From positions 1 through 45,591 of the IMG/VR virus record IMGVR_UViG_3300021247_000425: DNA of 45,591 nt, one strand, 5' to 3'. Position numbers and translations under genes: made by a program. This DNA is from a virus. Position 1 is the stretch's first letter; each line of letters opens with the position of its first letter. The notes below the pieces were generated by a model. That model was not told where the DNA came from and did no database searches. It saw only the letters and a list, made by a program, of their open reading frames with translations. Below, piece after piece: positions 29,313-36,879 of this stretch.

Positions 29313-29579
29313 ATGCAGAAACGTTATTACATGTATCTCCCAATGAATATCGACAAAGAAAAGAATACTCGCTTTGTCGTGGAAACCGATGGCATCCCTC
29401 AAAGTGATTTGTTCACTGGTAGAGTCGTCGCACGTAATTCCAAAGCTTATTTCCATCTTGGTCGTGAAATGAATGAGTGGGTCAATCCCATGGCAGACTT
29501 GCGAAATGGTATGCAACCATCCTTTATTCCTATCAGTCTATCAGAGGTCAAAGAGAAATTTGAACAACACATTTTATAA
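29313..29579 (+). CDS. Hypothetical protein, 88 aa
   Basis: Small soluble protein, basic near the N-terminus, with an FIPISLSEVKEKFEQHIL helix at the end. Family not recognised; 2 bases before the next gene. Confidence 0.55.
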   Translation: MQKRYYMYLPMNIDKEKNTRFVVETDGIPQSDLFTGRVVARNSKAYFHLGREMNEWVNPMADLRNGMQPSFIPISLSEVKEKFEQHIL

Positions 29580-29581
29580 TT

Positions 29582-29860
29582 ATGAAAAAAGAAATCGCAG
29601 AACTTATTGTTGAAAATAGCTACGACATGGACATTCGTGAGGATTACAGTGGTCGAGGAATGTTTGGGAATACCACTACTGGTATCGTGTGTGATAGTGA
29701 GAAAGATTTTTATAACGCCATTTGTGAACTTTACATGGAAATGATCAAAGATGCTATGGTTGAAGCTGAATATTATGATATGGAGCCAGCACAAGAACTA
29801 ACAGAAACAATCGGTCGAATTCGCGTTGATAACATGGGATATCGTTATATTTTTTACTGA
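29582..29860 (+). CDS. Hypothetical protein, 92 aa
   Basis: Acidic protein with a FGNTTTGIVCDSEKDFYNAICELYMEMIKDAM segment that is probably a helix pair. No family recognised. Co-transcribed with 29313. Confidence 0.55.
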   Translation: MKKEIAELIVENSYDMDIREDYSGRGMFGNTTTGIVCDSEKDFYNAICELYMEMIKDAMVEAEYYDMEPAQELTETIGRIRVDNMGYRYIFY

Positions 29861-29883
29861 TTATTACAAAAATAACAAACAGT

Positions 29884-30069
29884 ATGGTTTTACTTACGGA
29901 GGAAATGGAAAAAGGATCGAATAAAGTCTTGGAAGATGATTACTATCAAGACTTGGTTAAGCGGTATGAACGAGTAAGAATCGAAGCTCAAAAGGCGAAA
30001 TCCGAAGAAGTAAAGCTTTGGGAAGAAATCCTGAAATACGAAAATGAAAAATTTGGATATCACTCATAA
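29884..30069 (+). CDS. Short coiled-coil protein, 61 aa
   Basis: Almost entirely charged helix (Glu, Lys, Arg), heptad-like pattern. Its stop overlaps the promoter for the DUF932 gene. Weak start context, no SD. Confidence 0.45.
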   Translation: MVLLTEEMEKGSNKVLEDDYYQDLVKRYERVRIEAQKAKSEEVKLWEEILKYENEKFGYHS

Positions 30070-30085
30070 AAAACTAGAATACACT
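30066..30085 (+). promoter_or_regulatory. Motif promoter for 30121
   Basis: ATAAAAAACTAGAATACACT; here ATG lies 35 bases after the -10, so this transcript has a ~29-base leader, unlike most. Confidence 0.72.
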
Positions 30086-30120
30086 CGTAGCACAACAACG
30101 AACCAACAGAATAATACATT

Positions 30121-31149
30121 ATGGCACACGAAATTGAAATCGGAACTGATCGGGTAATCACATTTGGCGAACGCGCATGGCATCGTCTCGATGAGAATCA
30201 CCAGACTCCTCTTACTAAAGAGATTATCAATCCTTTGTTCATTCCTTATCTGGAAGGGCAAGCTAACGTCAACATCGATGGGGTAGAAGTACCTCTTGAG
30301 GGTTGGAAGACTATTGTTGCTGATCTTCGTAACAGTGACATTGAAGGGGATTTCCGTCCTGTTCATGTTGCGTCTGATCGCTATGAGATTCTCCAAAATG
30401 AAGTCTTGTTCGATGCACTGCAAGAGGCACTGCGTGGAATCAATTACAATATCGTATCTGCTGGCACACTGGCAGGTCTGAAGAACTTCTTCGTATCGGT
30501 GGAATTCGATGGTGAATCCAATATCAATCTTCCTGATGGTAGTGAGTGCAAAGCGTTCTTTTCACTCTTTACTTCTCACGATGGCACGAAGAATGCTTCT
30601 TACTACGATACCACACATCGCACTGTTTGTATGAACACAGTTCGTTCTTCCTACGAAGCTCGTGGTAATCAAGGGTTCAACATCGCTCACACCAAAAACG
30701 CAAGTGTGCGCATCATGAATATGGCTCAAATCTTCAATGAAATTCTCCGTGGTCGTCGTGTCTTCGAAGACAGAATGGCTGAATTGTATTCTATCGAATG
30801 CGATTTGTCCAAAGCGGAACGATTTGTTGCTGGTTTCTTGGCAGATAAAACGAAAGCGGAAGAGAAACTCTCCACACGTTCTTTCAATCAGATGACAGAG
30901 ATTGTTTCTCTTGCTTGGAATGGTGCTGGCAATCGTGGTGGTAATTTGTTTTACCTTGCTCAAGGTGCTACTGAGTATTGGACTCGTGGTAATGGCACTG
31001 GTGGTGCAAATAAAGACATCGGTCGCAAAGCATTCTCCTCCGAGTTCGGTCTTGGTATGGATAACAAGTGCAACTTCCTTACTGCTCTTAGCAATCCATC
31101 GCAACGTGAAAAATTCATCAAGCGTGGGGATTTGGTTCTTAGTAACTGA
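30121..31149 (+). CDS. DUF932 / phage-plasmid-like protein, 342 aa
   Basis: Recognisable by AWHRLDENHQTPLT near the N-terminus, RYEILQNEVLFDALQEAL, a LKNFFVSVEF strand, SHDGTKNASY, RTVCMNTV, and the terminal AWNGAGNRGGNLFYLAQGATEYWTR region. This family (DUF932, TIGR03299) is widespread in large phages and plasmids; function unknown. It is one of the longest genes here, has a leader unlike its neighbours, and its codon use looks smoother and GC-richer, suggesting strong expression. Confidence 0.88.
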   Translation: MAHEIEIGTDRVITFGERAWHRLDENHQTPLTKEIINPLFIPYLEGQANVNIDGVEVPLEGWKTIVADLRNSDIEGDFRPVHVASDRYEILQNEVLFDALQEALRGINYNIVSAGTLAGLKNFFVSVEFDGESNINLPDGSECKAFFSLFTSHDGTKNASYYDTTHRTVCMNTVRSSYEARGNQGFNIAHTKNASVRIMNMAQIFNEILRGRRVFEDRMAELYSIECDLSKAERFVAGFLADKTKAEEKLSTRSFNQMTEIVSLAWNGAGNRGGNLFYLAQGATEYWTRGNGTGGANKDIGRKAFSSEFGLGMDNKCNFLTALSNPSQREKFIKRGDLVLSN

Positions 31150-31171
31150 TCCCTCCGCTCCTCCCCCCCAA

Positions 31172-31191
31172 TTAAAAAACTAGAATAAAAT
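31172..31191 (+). promoter_or_regulatory. Motif promoter for 31198
   Basis: ATTAAAAAACTAGAATAAAAT; -10 TAAAAT, 6 bases before ATG 31198. A C-rich run (about 31160-31169) lies just upstream. Confidence 0.7.
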
Positions 31192-31197
31192 AAACAC

Positions 31198-31590
31198 ATG
31201 AATGGATTACGAATGTATTTCTTTGTTATGTATAACCTTTCAGGTATTCAAAAAGGTATCCAAGCAGCTCACGCTGCTGTTGAATATAGCCTGAAATATG
31301 GTAAAACAAAACATTACAAGGATTTTGCGACTAACCACAAGACATTCATTCTATTGGATGGTGGTGGGTCAGAAGATATGAAATCGCGCATGATTGAATT
31401 GGAATATTTCAAAGTTGATCATGCACCATTTTATGAGCCTGATCTGAACAATTCTTTGAGCGCAATCGCATTCATTGTTCCTGAAAATATCTATGGTATG
31501 GATATTAAAGCAATGGGTGATCTTCTCTTTGTTACTAGAGATGAAGAATACGCTCGTTATCTCAAATCCTTTCGACTCGCAAGTAACTAA
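31198..31590 (+). CDS. Peptidyl-tRNA hydrolase Pth2-like protein, 130 aa
   Basis: Has an LSGIQKGIQAAHAAVEYS segment that resembles the conserved helix of Pth2, and a later EPDLNNSLSAIAFIV strand. Similar phage proteins are common and unstudied. If active it would release peptides from tRNA, in line with other RNA-handling genes here; the catalytic set cannot be confirmed from the sequence. Confidence 0.5.
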   Translation: MNGLRMYFFVMYNLSGIQKGIQAAHAAVEYSLKYGKTKHYKDFATNHKTFILLDGGGSEDMKSRMIELEYFKVDHAPFYEPDLNNSLSAIAFIVPENIYGMDIKAMGDLLFVTRDEEYARYLKSFRLASN

Positions 31591-31598
31591 AAAATAAA

Positions 31599-31865
31599 AT
31601 GAACGTAAAAACAGAATTAAAAAAAATCGGTGGAGAAAAATTTTTAAATGAAAAAGATTTAAAAGATTTTGGCAAAGCAGAGAAAAAAATATACGATTTT
31701 ATGTCTGATCTTGAATGGCATTCTGCCACTGAAATCATCAGTGTAAGCGGACAAAGAGAAGGACTACGAAGACTTCGAAAACTTAGAGATAAAGGATTGA
31801 TCATAGAAACTAAAAGAGAATCTGGAAGTAGAGAATTCTTGTATAAAATGTCCTCCAAACTTTAA
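31599..31865 (+). CDS. Winged-helix DNA-binding protein, 88 aa
   Basis: Lys/Glu-rich start, then a helix-turn-helix plus wing: IYDFMSDLEWHSATEIISVSG, GLRRLRKLRDKGLIIE, KRESGSREFLYKM. Likely a small transcription regulator or DNA-bending protein. It begins 8 bases after the previous gene. Confidence 0.7.
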   Translation: MNVKTELKKIGGEKFLNEKDLKDFGKAEKKIYDFMSDLEWHSATEIISVSGQREGLRRLRKLRDKGLIIETKRESGSREFLYKMSSKL

Positions 31866-31876
31866 AATAAATCGTA

Positions 31877-31896
31877 TTAAAAAACTAGAATAAACT
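31877..31896 (+). promoter_or_regulatory. Motif promoter for 31903
   Basis: ATTAAAAAACTAGAATAAACT; -10 TAAACT, 6 bases before ATG 31903. Confidence 0.72.
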
Positions 31897-31902
31897 GAAC
31901 AC

Positions 31903-32415
31903 ATGTCCAACACAACCAAAACACAATCACTGACTGCTGATCAAATCCTTGAACGCATTCTCAATGCTAAAGGTAATTTCGTGAAAGCAGTCTGGAAATC
32001 GAATCCGACTCCTGCTGCTGCTCACAAGAAAGCAGGTATCATTCTGGAGAAACATACAAGTGCGGTATGCCGTGCTGGTATCAATTTCGCCAATCTGTCA
32101 TCGGTGCAACAAGGTATCGCAGAAGGTACCCGTGGTGAAGTGCAAGAACTTCCATTCGGGACTTGGCTCAAATTCCCTTATCTTATCACACATACACCAA
32201 AAGGTAGTGAGCAAGAGCAAATCTATGTTCGCTTGTATCCAACCGATTCTCGTTCCAATACTCTTTATTTCGTGAATGGTGAGCAAGTGGAGAAAGATGT
32301 TTTCTCGCAATATCTGACTCCATCCGAAGCTGCGAAAATGTCCTCTGGTGAAAAACCTGAATGCTTCACGATCAAGAAAGATAACATTCTCTCCACTGAA
32401 GACTTCGGTGGCTAG
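31903..32415 (+). CDS. Conserved phage protein, 170 aa
   Basis: Pattern NAKGNFVKAVWKSNPTPAAAHK, INFANLSSVQQGIAEGTRGEVQ, FGTWLKFPYLITH and FVRLYPTDS-like strands is one I know from many phage genomes as an unknown family near DUF932 genes. Soluble, no motif for catalysis seen. Followed directly by a possible RNA pseudoknot. Confidence 0.7.
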   Translation: MSNTTKTQSLTADQILERILNAKGNFVKAVWKSNPTPAAAHKKAGIILEKHTSAVCRAGINFANLSSVQQGIAEGTRGEVQELPFGTWLKFPYLITHTPKGSEQEQIYVRLYPTDSRSNTLYFVNGEQVEKDVFSQYLTPSEAAKMSSGEKPECFTIKKDNILSTEDFGG

Positions 32416-32424
32416 TCTGTAGGT

Positions 32425-32480
32425 CTTGGCTCGATTCCCTCTCTCCCATAGCCAAGGGGAATGCATGTCAGAGAGGGAAT
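32425..32480 (+). ncRNA. Possible H-type pseudoknot or alternative hairpins
   Basis: Helix A: CTTGGCT (32425-32431) with AGCCAAG (32450-32456). Helix B: ATTCCCTCTCT (32434-32444) with AGAGAGGGAAT (32470-32480), perfect 11 bp. The 5' strand of B lies within the loop of A, the geometry of a pseudoknot; alternatively the two helices are mutually exclusive. It sits between a gene end and the next promoter with no T-run. Confidence 0.5.
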
Positions 32481-32483
32481 TCA

Positions 32484-32503
32484 TTAAAAAACTAGAATAC
32501 AAT
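32484..32503 (+). promoter_or_regulatory. Motif promoter for 32511
   Basis: ATTAAAAAACTAGAATACAAT; gap to ATG 32511 is 7 bases. Confidence 0.78.
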
Positions 32504-32510
32504 TGAAACC

Positions 32511-32693
32511 ATGAAAGAGACATTCACAAGAGAAGAACTACTTCGAGCAATCAACGAATTGGAAGGGAAAATTGGTATCGAATCTTACTCAAGAGTATTG
32601 GATTGGAAAGAAAGTCTTGGATTTGGACGAGATGAAGAATACGATGATGGTAAAATGTCTGAATGGGATCGTTACAAAATTTGGGATGCTTGA
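32511..32693 (+). CDS. Hypothetical protein, 60 aa
   Basis: Short charged protein with a helical N-terminal part (TREELLRAINELEGKIG) and an acidic tail. No family recognised. Own promoter. Confidence 0.55.
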   Translation: MKETFTREELLRAINELEGKIGIESYSRVLDWKESLGFGRDEEYDDGKMSEWDRYKIWDA

Positions 32694-32708
32694 AAACTAG
32701 AATACACT
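32689..32708 (+). promoter_or_regulatory. Motif promoter for 32715
   Basis: TTGAAAACTAGAATACACT; -10 TACACT, 6 bases before ATG 32715. Confidence 0.72.
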
Positions 32709-32714
32709 CTACTC

Positions 32715-33044
32715 ATGAACGTTGCCGAAGCTATCAAACATCTTAAAAAAGTCAAACCTTACATTCACACCATCGAGCCGATTGGTAAGAATCTGTATAA
32801 AGTTAAATATGCGGCATGGGTCATTGATGAAGAAAATAGGACTGCTCGTGAACTGATCAAATGGGCAAAAGCCTATAGTTCGGAGAACAATCAGAACACC
32901 ATAATCAGACGTATTGTTAAAAATGCTGATAAAAAAATGAATCGTCGGGAAACCAAAAAAGCTATCAAATCCGAAGACTTTGATAAGATTCCCCAACATG
33001 GTAAAGTTGCCATGGAAGACTCTGGATTGACACAAGATTTATGA
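32715..33044 (+). CDS. Hypothetical protein, 109 aa
   Basis: Basic soluble protein (Lys/Arg-rich middle, KKMNRRETKKAIKS) with an N-terminal strand-rich segment. Perhaps nucleic-acid binding. Overlaps the next gene by 4 bases. Confidence 0.55.
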   Translation: MNVAEAIKHLKKVKPYIHTIEPIGKNLYKVKYAAWVIDEENRTARELIKWAKAYSSENNQNTIIRRIVKNADKKMNRRETKKAIKSEDFDKIPQHGKVAMEDSGLTQDL

Positions 33045-33238
33045 ACATTGATTTTCAAAACGTGAAACCTATCGACGAAATGAGCGAATGGGAACGCATA
33101 AAAGCAATTGGTTCCGCTCGTTACATTTTGGAAGATGTGTCAGCGGAAGAGATTAGTAAAGCCTCTGGTTTGCCTGTGGGAGTAATTACCGCTGCATTTG
33201 CCAACATCTTCGTATCGAAAGATGCGGTAGAAGATTAA
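33041..33238 (+). CDS. Hypothetical protein, 65 aa
   Basis: Helical small protein with a possible helix-turn-helix (SAEEISKASGLPVGVITAAF). Translationally coupled to the preceding gene by the ATGA overlap. The TAA stop starts the next motif. Confidence 0.5.
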   Translation: MNIDFQNVKPIDEMSEWERIKAIGSARYILEDVSAEEISKASGLPVGVITAAFANIFVSKDAVED

Positions 33239-33254
33239 AAAACTAGAATAGAAT
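33235..33254 (+). promoter_or_regulatory. Motif promoter for 33261
   Basis: TTAAAAAACTAGAATAGAAT; -10 TAGAAT, 6 bases before ATG. Confidence 0.75.
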
Positions 33255-33260
33255 TGAGAC

Positions 33261-34016
33261 ATGAACAACAACCTCGCTACAATCGCCAAAGCATTCCGTC
33301 ATAACACTGGTAAACACTTCCTTGATAGTGGAGACTACTATGGTCGTCACTATGAAAAACCTCCGATTACTGATGAAACTCCCTTAGTATCTATTGATGT
33401 ATGGGGGACTGATGTCAGTGCCACAATCGACACTGCTCGCTTTCTGGCTGAAACCTGTGAAGTCGATACTGATATTCAGAAACAATTCGAAGAATGGGCT
33501 GAACTGGAAGAGAATTCCGATTTGAATTGGTTCGAAGCAGGTGAGAAATTTGCCACAGAAGTGTTAGGTCTAACACAATTGGCAAGAGACAATACTTACA
33601 ACAGTGAATGTGACTTGTCTCAAACGTATGTTTGGGAAGTCTATGGAGAAGATACTGGTGATTGGATTTACAATGACGATGCTCTGATGGTCGTCTATGC
33701 TCACACTGGTTGCGATGTTCGTGGTGGTTATGCTTACCCTCTGTTCCTACGCTGTCAAGGGGATTATTCGATTCCGATGGATTTGGTAGCTGAATTCTTT
33801 ATTGTCGATGGTCGTCGTGATGGGGAAGAACTTGATCGTGATGAGTGTCAACAATTGGATGAGGAATGGCAATGTGGTTATTCGTCCAATCCATCGTATC
33901 ATATGTCTAAAAATATCGAACGTGTATTTGGATTCACCAAGACTACAAACACGGTGGTCGTGAAGCTGAAGAGTGGAGAGATTGTGAAGATTGCAGCACA
34001 AGCAAGAACCTACTAA
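33261..34016 (+). CDS. Conserved phage protein, 251 aa
   Basis: Acidic soluble protein with a central stretch of conserved-looking residues (YVWEVYGEDTGDWIYNDDALMVVYAHTGCDVRGGYAYPLF). Reminiscent of proteins adjacent to DUF932 in other large phages, which lack assigned function. The basic, Lys-rich C-terminus ends just before the next promoter. Confidence 0.6.
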   Translation: MNNNLATIAKAFRHNTGKHFLDSGDYYGRHYEKPPITDETPLVSIDVWGTDVSATIDTARFLAETCEVDTDIQKQFEEWAELEENSDLNWFEAGEKFATEVLGLTQLARDNTYNSECDLSQTYVWEVYGEDTGDWIYNDDALMVVYAHTGCDVRGGYAYPLFLRCQGDYSIPMDLVAEFFIVDGRRDGEELDRDECQQLDEEWQCGYSSNPSYHMSKNIERVFGFTKTTNTVVVKLKSGEIVKIAAQARTY

Positions 34017-34032
34017 AAAACTAGAATACAAT
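34013..34032 (+). promoter_or_regulatory. Motif promoter for 34039
   Basis: ACTAAAAAACTAGAATACAAT; 6 bases before ATG 34039. Confidence 0.78.
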
Positions 34033-34038
34033 TACATT

Positions 34039-34272
34039 ATGCAACGACGAACTATTACTACCGCTTCAGACGGTCGCACCTACACTTGGGATGCAGATGA
34101 CAATGCTTATCTTGGAATAGAGACTACTTGTGGATGTTATGGAGCTGCTCTACGCGAAGATGGTCGCTGGTCTCCTGCTCATAACGACGATGGCTTCTTT
34201 CAATTATGGGATGATGAATCGTATGACACTCCAGAAGAAGCGTGCATACGCTCACATAACATCTACACCTGA
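34039..34272 (+). CDS. Hypothetical protein, 77 aa
   Basis: Cys-containing beta-rich small protein (IETTCGCYGAALREDGRW) with a helical end. ATG 34039 is fixed by the promoter. No family recognised. Confidence 0.55.
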   Translation: MQRRTITTASDGRTYTWDADDNAYLGIETTCGCYGAALREDGRWSPAHNDDGFFQLWDDESYDTPEEACIRSHNIYT

Positions 34273-34317
34273 ATAACTTTCATCAACTAAACGAACTCTA
34301 TTACAATCACACACATT

Positions 34318-34647
34318 ATGGATATTTTAGAAGTAATCAAAAATCTCGAAGATCGTCTCTGGTCACAATATGGCAATCCTCTCGCCAATTATAAGCAATC
34401 ACAACATGATGTTAATATGAGTTACTATGTTGGCAAGCTTATGGAAGAGCTTGGACATAAATGGATTGCACCTGAAAGGATTAAAGGTGATCGTGAAGAT
34501 CGTGCTTACTACTCCGAGAAAGCATTGCACGATGCCTTTCTGGCTGGTCAATTGCTCGCACGTGCTGACAACAAGAAACTACGAGCATCGATTATCTCTG
34601 AGCTGAGAACCGAATTGCATGACGCAATCGACAATATGGAACTTTGA
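34318..34647 (+). CDS. Hypothetical protein, 109 aa
   Basis: Mostly helical, with SYYVGKLMEELGHKWIAPERIKGD and a C-terminal helix. A partial promoter (ATTACAAT at 34300-34307) lies 10 bases before ATG without the AAAAACTAG part. Unknown function. Confidence 0.55.
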   Translation: MDILEVIKNLEDRLWSQYGNPLANYKQSQHDVNMSYYVGKLMEELGHKWIAPERIKGDREDRAYYSEKALHDAFLAGQLLARADNKKLRASIISELRTELHDAIDNMEL

Positions 34648-34653
34648 TATAAT

Positions 34654-34728
34654 ATGATACCGTTAATCATGATAATACTAATCTGCTCGATTGCGGCTTA
34701 TATATGTTCTTTACCTCACGATAATTAA
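34654..34728 (+). CDS. 24-residue hydrophobic microprotein
   Basis: MIPLIMIILICSIAAYICSLPHDN. It begins immediately after a TATAAT at 34648-34653 which abuts the ATG, and ends in the next motif promoter. Membrane peptide; whether the start is real is uncertain. Confidence 0.4.
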   Translation: MIPLIMIILICSIAAYICSLPHDN

Positions 34729-34744
34729 AAAACTAGAATACACT
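34725..34744 (+). promoter_or_regulatory. Motif promoter for 34751
   Basis: TTAAAAAACTAGAATACACT; 6 bases before ATG 34751. Confidence 0.78.
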
Positions 34745-34750
34745 TGAGGC

Positions 34751-34948
34751 ATGATGAAGATCGTCAAACTCGACATGGAGCATGTCAACAAGGGAACTCC
34801 CACACATGAACTTCCTGTTATCTTCAAGGGTAGCAGAAAGCAATGCGAGGGATTGCTCAAACGCTATCAATTTGTAAAAGAAAGTAATCTCTATGGGGGT
34901 TACTGGAACGACGAAGACAAAAACAGTTATTTTATTTTACCAGCATGA
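34751..34948 (+). CDS. Hypothetical protein, 65 aa
   Basis: Small basic protein with a FKGSRKQCEGLLKRY helix. It starts with two adjacent Met codons. ATGA overlap with the next gene. Confidence 0.55.
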   Translation: MMKIVKLDMEHVNKGTPTHELPVIFKGSRKQCEGLLKRYQFVKESNLYGGYWNDEDKNSYFILPA

Positions 34949-35289
34949 AAAGACTTACTAAAGAAGAAATCGAACGATTTGTCACTGCTTCCACAAATAA
35001 GGATGCTGTATGGAATTTCCTTGGCACTGTTCACCATTGCGGTAATTATGTCAATGCTCTTGCCAATCTGTTAGACGATGCGGCATTGTATGATTGGAAT
35101 CATGACACTGTGATGGCAATCTATGAGGGATTGAAATACGCAAGTGAATTACCCACAGCACGAGGCTGTGGCTTCAGTCTAACTAACTTAGACTTCTTTT
35201 TAGACGCTTCACAGACAGCAGTTTCGCAAGAAGTATTACTACCTCCTACCAGAGCTTCCATCTCCACATCTGTAATCGCCAATCCCTGA
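34945..35289 (+). pseudogene. Small gene interrupted by a tnpB element
   Basis: The first 66 codons (MKRLTKEEIERFVTASTNK...) are the original gene; from 35144 the frame reads into the antisense of the tnpB element and ends at 35289. Removing 35144-36399 joins the gene to GTAAATGGTAA and gives a 69-aa protein ending ASKW. The current C-terminus (48 residues) is therefore foreign. Confidence 0.7.
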
Positions 35290-36353
35290 CGATGAATATT
35301 CTTTGCGGCATTAACATCCCTTTGGTGATGAGAACCACACTTAGGACATTTCCAATGCCTCACTGACAAAGGTAGCTTATCAATAATATAATCACAAGAA
35401 GAGCATGTTTTGGATGATGGATAGAATCTATCTATCTTTATCACTTTCTTACCATACCATTGCGCTTTATATTCTAGCATAGATACAAAAGAACTCCAAG
35501 AACTATCAGATATACTATAAGATAATTTACTATTTCTTACCATATTCTTGACAGCCAAAGATTCCAAAGAAATCATATCATACCGATTGATAAGATCAGT
35601 GGATAGCTTGTGTTGGAAATCCTTACGAGAATTGGTTATCTTCTCATGGATTCTTGCTATCTTATTTCTTTGTCTTTTGTATCTATTACTACCTTTCGTT
35701 TTCCTACTTAAATGTTTTTGAGCTTTTGAGAGCTTCTGTTTGAGATTTCTATTAAAATTAGGATTCTTTACTTTCCCACCATCTGAAGTTACTATGAAAT
35801 CGTTAATACCTAAATCAATACCTACTGTCTTGCCTGTCTTCTCTTTGATCTTCTTAGGAACTTCCATTAAGATACTGGCAAAATATTTATTAGTGGGTGT
35901 TTTAGAAATTGTTACGGATTTAATCTCGCCTTCTAACTTACGATGTAATATAATGGGAATACCATCTTTAAACTTTGGAATGTGAATCCTATTATCTTTT
36001 AAGGATATGTGTTGGGGGACTCTAAAAGATTGGTTTTCTGATTTCTTTTTAAACTTTGGAAATTTAGATTTCTTACGGAAGAAATTTCCATAAGCAGTCT
36101 CAAGATTCATAAGAGATTGTTGTAAGGTTTGGGAATTGACTTCTTTAAGCCATTGGTAATCACCCTTTTTCATGGCAATCACATTACCAGCGCATTGATT
36201 ATAATTCAATGTCTTTCCATTGTTTAAATAATGATTTTGTTTTTCTTTTAGAAAATGATTATATATGAATCGGGAGCATCCAAAGTGCTTTCCAAGCAAT
36301 TCCTTTTGAGAATCCAAAGGATAGATTCTGAATTTGAAGGCTTGATATGTAAT
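35121..36353 (-). CDS. tnpB: TnpB RNA-guided nuclease, ~410 aa
   Basis: RuvC-like nuclease of IS200/IS605 elements, ancestor of Cas12. Visible blocks: N-terminal TYQAFKFRIYP and FGCSRFIYN, RuvC-I VGIDLGINDFIV (Asp), RuvC-II SLESLAV (Glu), zinc ribbon CSSC...CPKC and RuvC-III RDVNAAKNI (Asp), so the active site is complete. TTG 36317 cannot be the real start, because the conserved TYQAFKFRIYP lies before it; ATT 36353 is the likely start. The stop lies beyond the element end, so the last residues come from flanking DNA. Confidence 0.88.
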   Translation of the reverse strand: MTYQAFKFRIYPLDSQKELLGKHFGCSRFIYNHFLKEKQNHYLNNGKTLNYNQCAGNVIAMKKGDYQWLKEVNSQTLQQSLMNLETAYGNFFRKKSKFPKFKKKSENQSFRVPQHISLKDNRIHIPKFKDGIPIILHRKLEGEIKSVTISKTPTNKYFASILMEVPKKIKEKTGKTVGIDLGINDFIVTSDGGKVKNPNFNRNLKQKLSKAQKHLSRKTKGSNRYKRQRNKIARIHEKITNSRKDFQHKLSTDLINRYDMISLESLAVKNMVRNSKLSYSISDSSWSSFVSMLEYKAQWYGKKVIKIDRFYPSSKTCSSCDYIIDKLPLSVRHWKCPKCGSHHQRDVNAAKNIHRQGLAITDVEMEALVGGSNTSCETAVCEASKKKSKLVRLKPQPRAVGNSLAYFNPS

Positions 36354-36399
36354 TTCTTGTTCTATATTATTATTTAGTCTAAAGATGAATATTTTTTGA
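35144..36399 (-). mobile_element. IS200/IS605-family element carrying only tnpB
   Basis: The element is in minus orientation. Its right end (plus-strand 35144) has a hairpin CCACAGC/GCTGTGG at 35153-35171 and the terminal sequence TTCAC (minus strand). On the other side the flanking target is TTTAC (minus strand, plus GTAAA at 36400-36404). No tnpA is present, so it would need one in trans, perhaps from the element at 36823. No target duplication, as expected for the family. Confidence 0.75.
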
Positions 36400-36428
36400 G
36401 TAAATGGTAAAAATACTTTATTGACTTT

Positions 36429-36448
36429 TTTAAAAACTAGATTACATT
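36429..36448 (+). promoter_or_regulatory. Motif promoter for 36455
   Basis: TTTAAAAACTAGATTACATT; -10 TACATT, 6 bases (TGGGAC) before ATG 36455. Confidence 0.72.
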
Positions 36449-36454
36449 TGGGAC

Positions 36455-36646
36455 ATGAAACACCGCATTGGAATCACAGAAGATAAAAATGGTTTTTATT
36501 CCATTCAGTTAAACGGTAGAATCATTTCTTACGGATTAACCAAAGATAAAGCTTTTTTTCTTTATCGTGGTATTGCATGGGGCATCGACGAAGCAGGTGA
36601 TGAAGTTATTCTGGAAGATTCAATTTTTGAAATTTTCAAAGATTAA
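36455..36646 (+). CDS. Hypothetical protein, 63 aa
   Basis: Begins MKHRIGITEDKNGFYSIQL, a beta-hairpin-like start followed by a helix (TKDKAFFLYRGIAWGI) and an acidic tail. Similar in design to the 16917 protein (hairpin plus helix). It has its own promoter, identical to the next one. Confidence 0.55.
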   Translation: MKHRIGITEDKNGFYSIQLNGRIISYGLTKDKAFFLYRGIAWGIDEAGDEVILEDSIFEIFKD

Positions 36647-36662
36647 AAAACTAGATTACATT
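36643..36662 (+). promoter_or_regulatory. Motif promoter for 36669
   Basis: TTAAAAAACTAGATTACATT plus the same spacer TGGGAC as the 36429 promoter, then ATG 36669. Confidence 0.75.
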
Positions 36663-36668
36663 TGGGAC

Positions 36669-36815
36669 ATGACAATTCAACGCAATCCGATCAACGGTAG
36701 TATCACCATCACAACAATCAAATTCAAACGATTGATTACAAGGACTTTTTACGATTACACAGTGGATGAAGCTTTGGGATCGTTTAAGGAATATCTCAAG
36801 ACTCTGAAAAAATGA
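36669..36815 (+). CDS. Hypothetical protein, 48 aa
   Basis: Small protein starting MTIQRNPINGSITITTIKF, ending DEALGSFKEYLKTLKK. Hairpin-plus-helix design, like 36455 and 29065. It overlaps the next (interrupted) gene by 4 bases. Confidence 0.55.
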   Translation: MTIQRNPINGSITITTIKFKRLITRTFYDYTVDEALGSFKEYLKTLKK

Positions 36816-36841
36816 CATTTACAAGAATGTATGAGAGAAAG

Positions 36842-36864
36842 CCACGGGGTCTTTAGCCCCGTGG
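36842..36864 (+). repeat. Left-end hairpin of the IS605-type element
   Basis: CCACGGGG - TCTTTAG - CCCCGTGG, perfect 8-bp stem, the kind of structure TnpA recognises. Confidence 0.85.
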
Positions 36865-36879
36865 ATGAATCGAATAATA

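Noticed and set aside
30562-31104. 180-residue minus-strand frame in the DUF932 gene
   Set aside because: Shadow of a strongly recognised gene on the + strand.
31150-31170. C-rich run considered as terminator
   Set aside because: No stable hairpin and no T-run; probably just a spacer.
35740-35985. + strand frame opposite tnpB
   Set aside because: Antisense of the RuvC region of TnpB; no independent signal.
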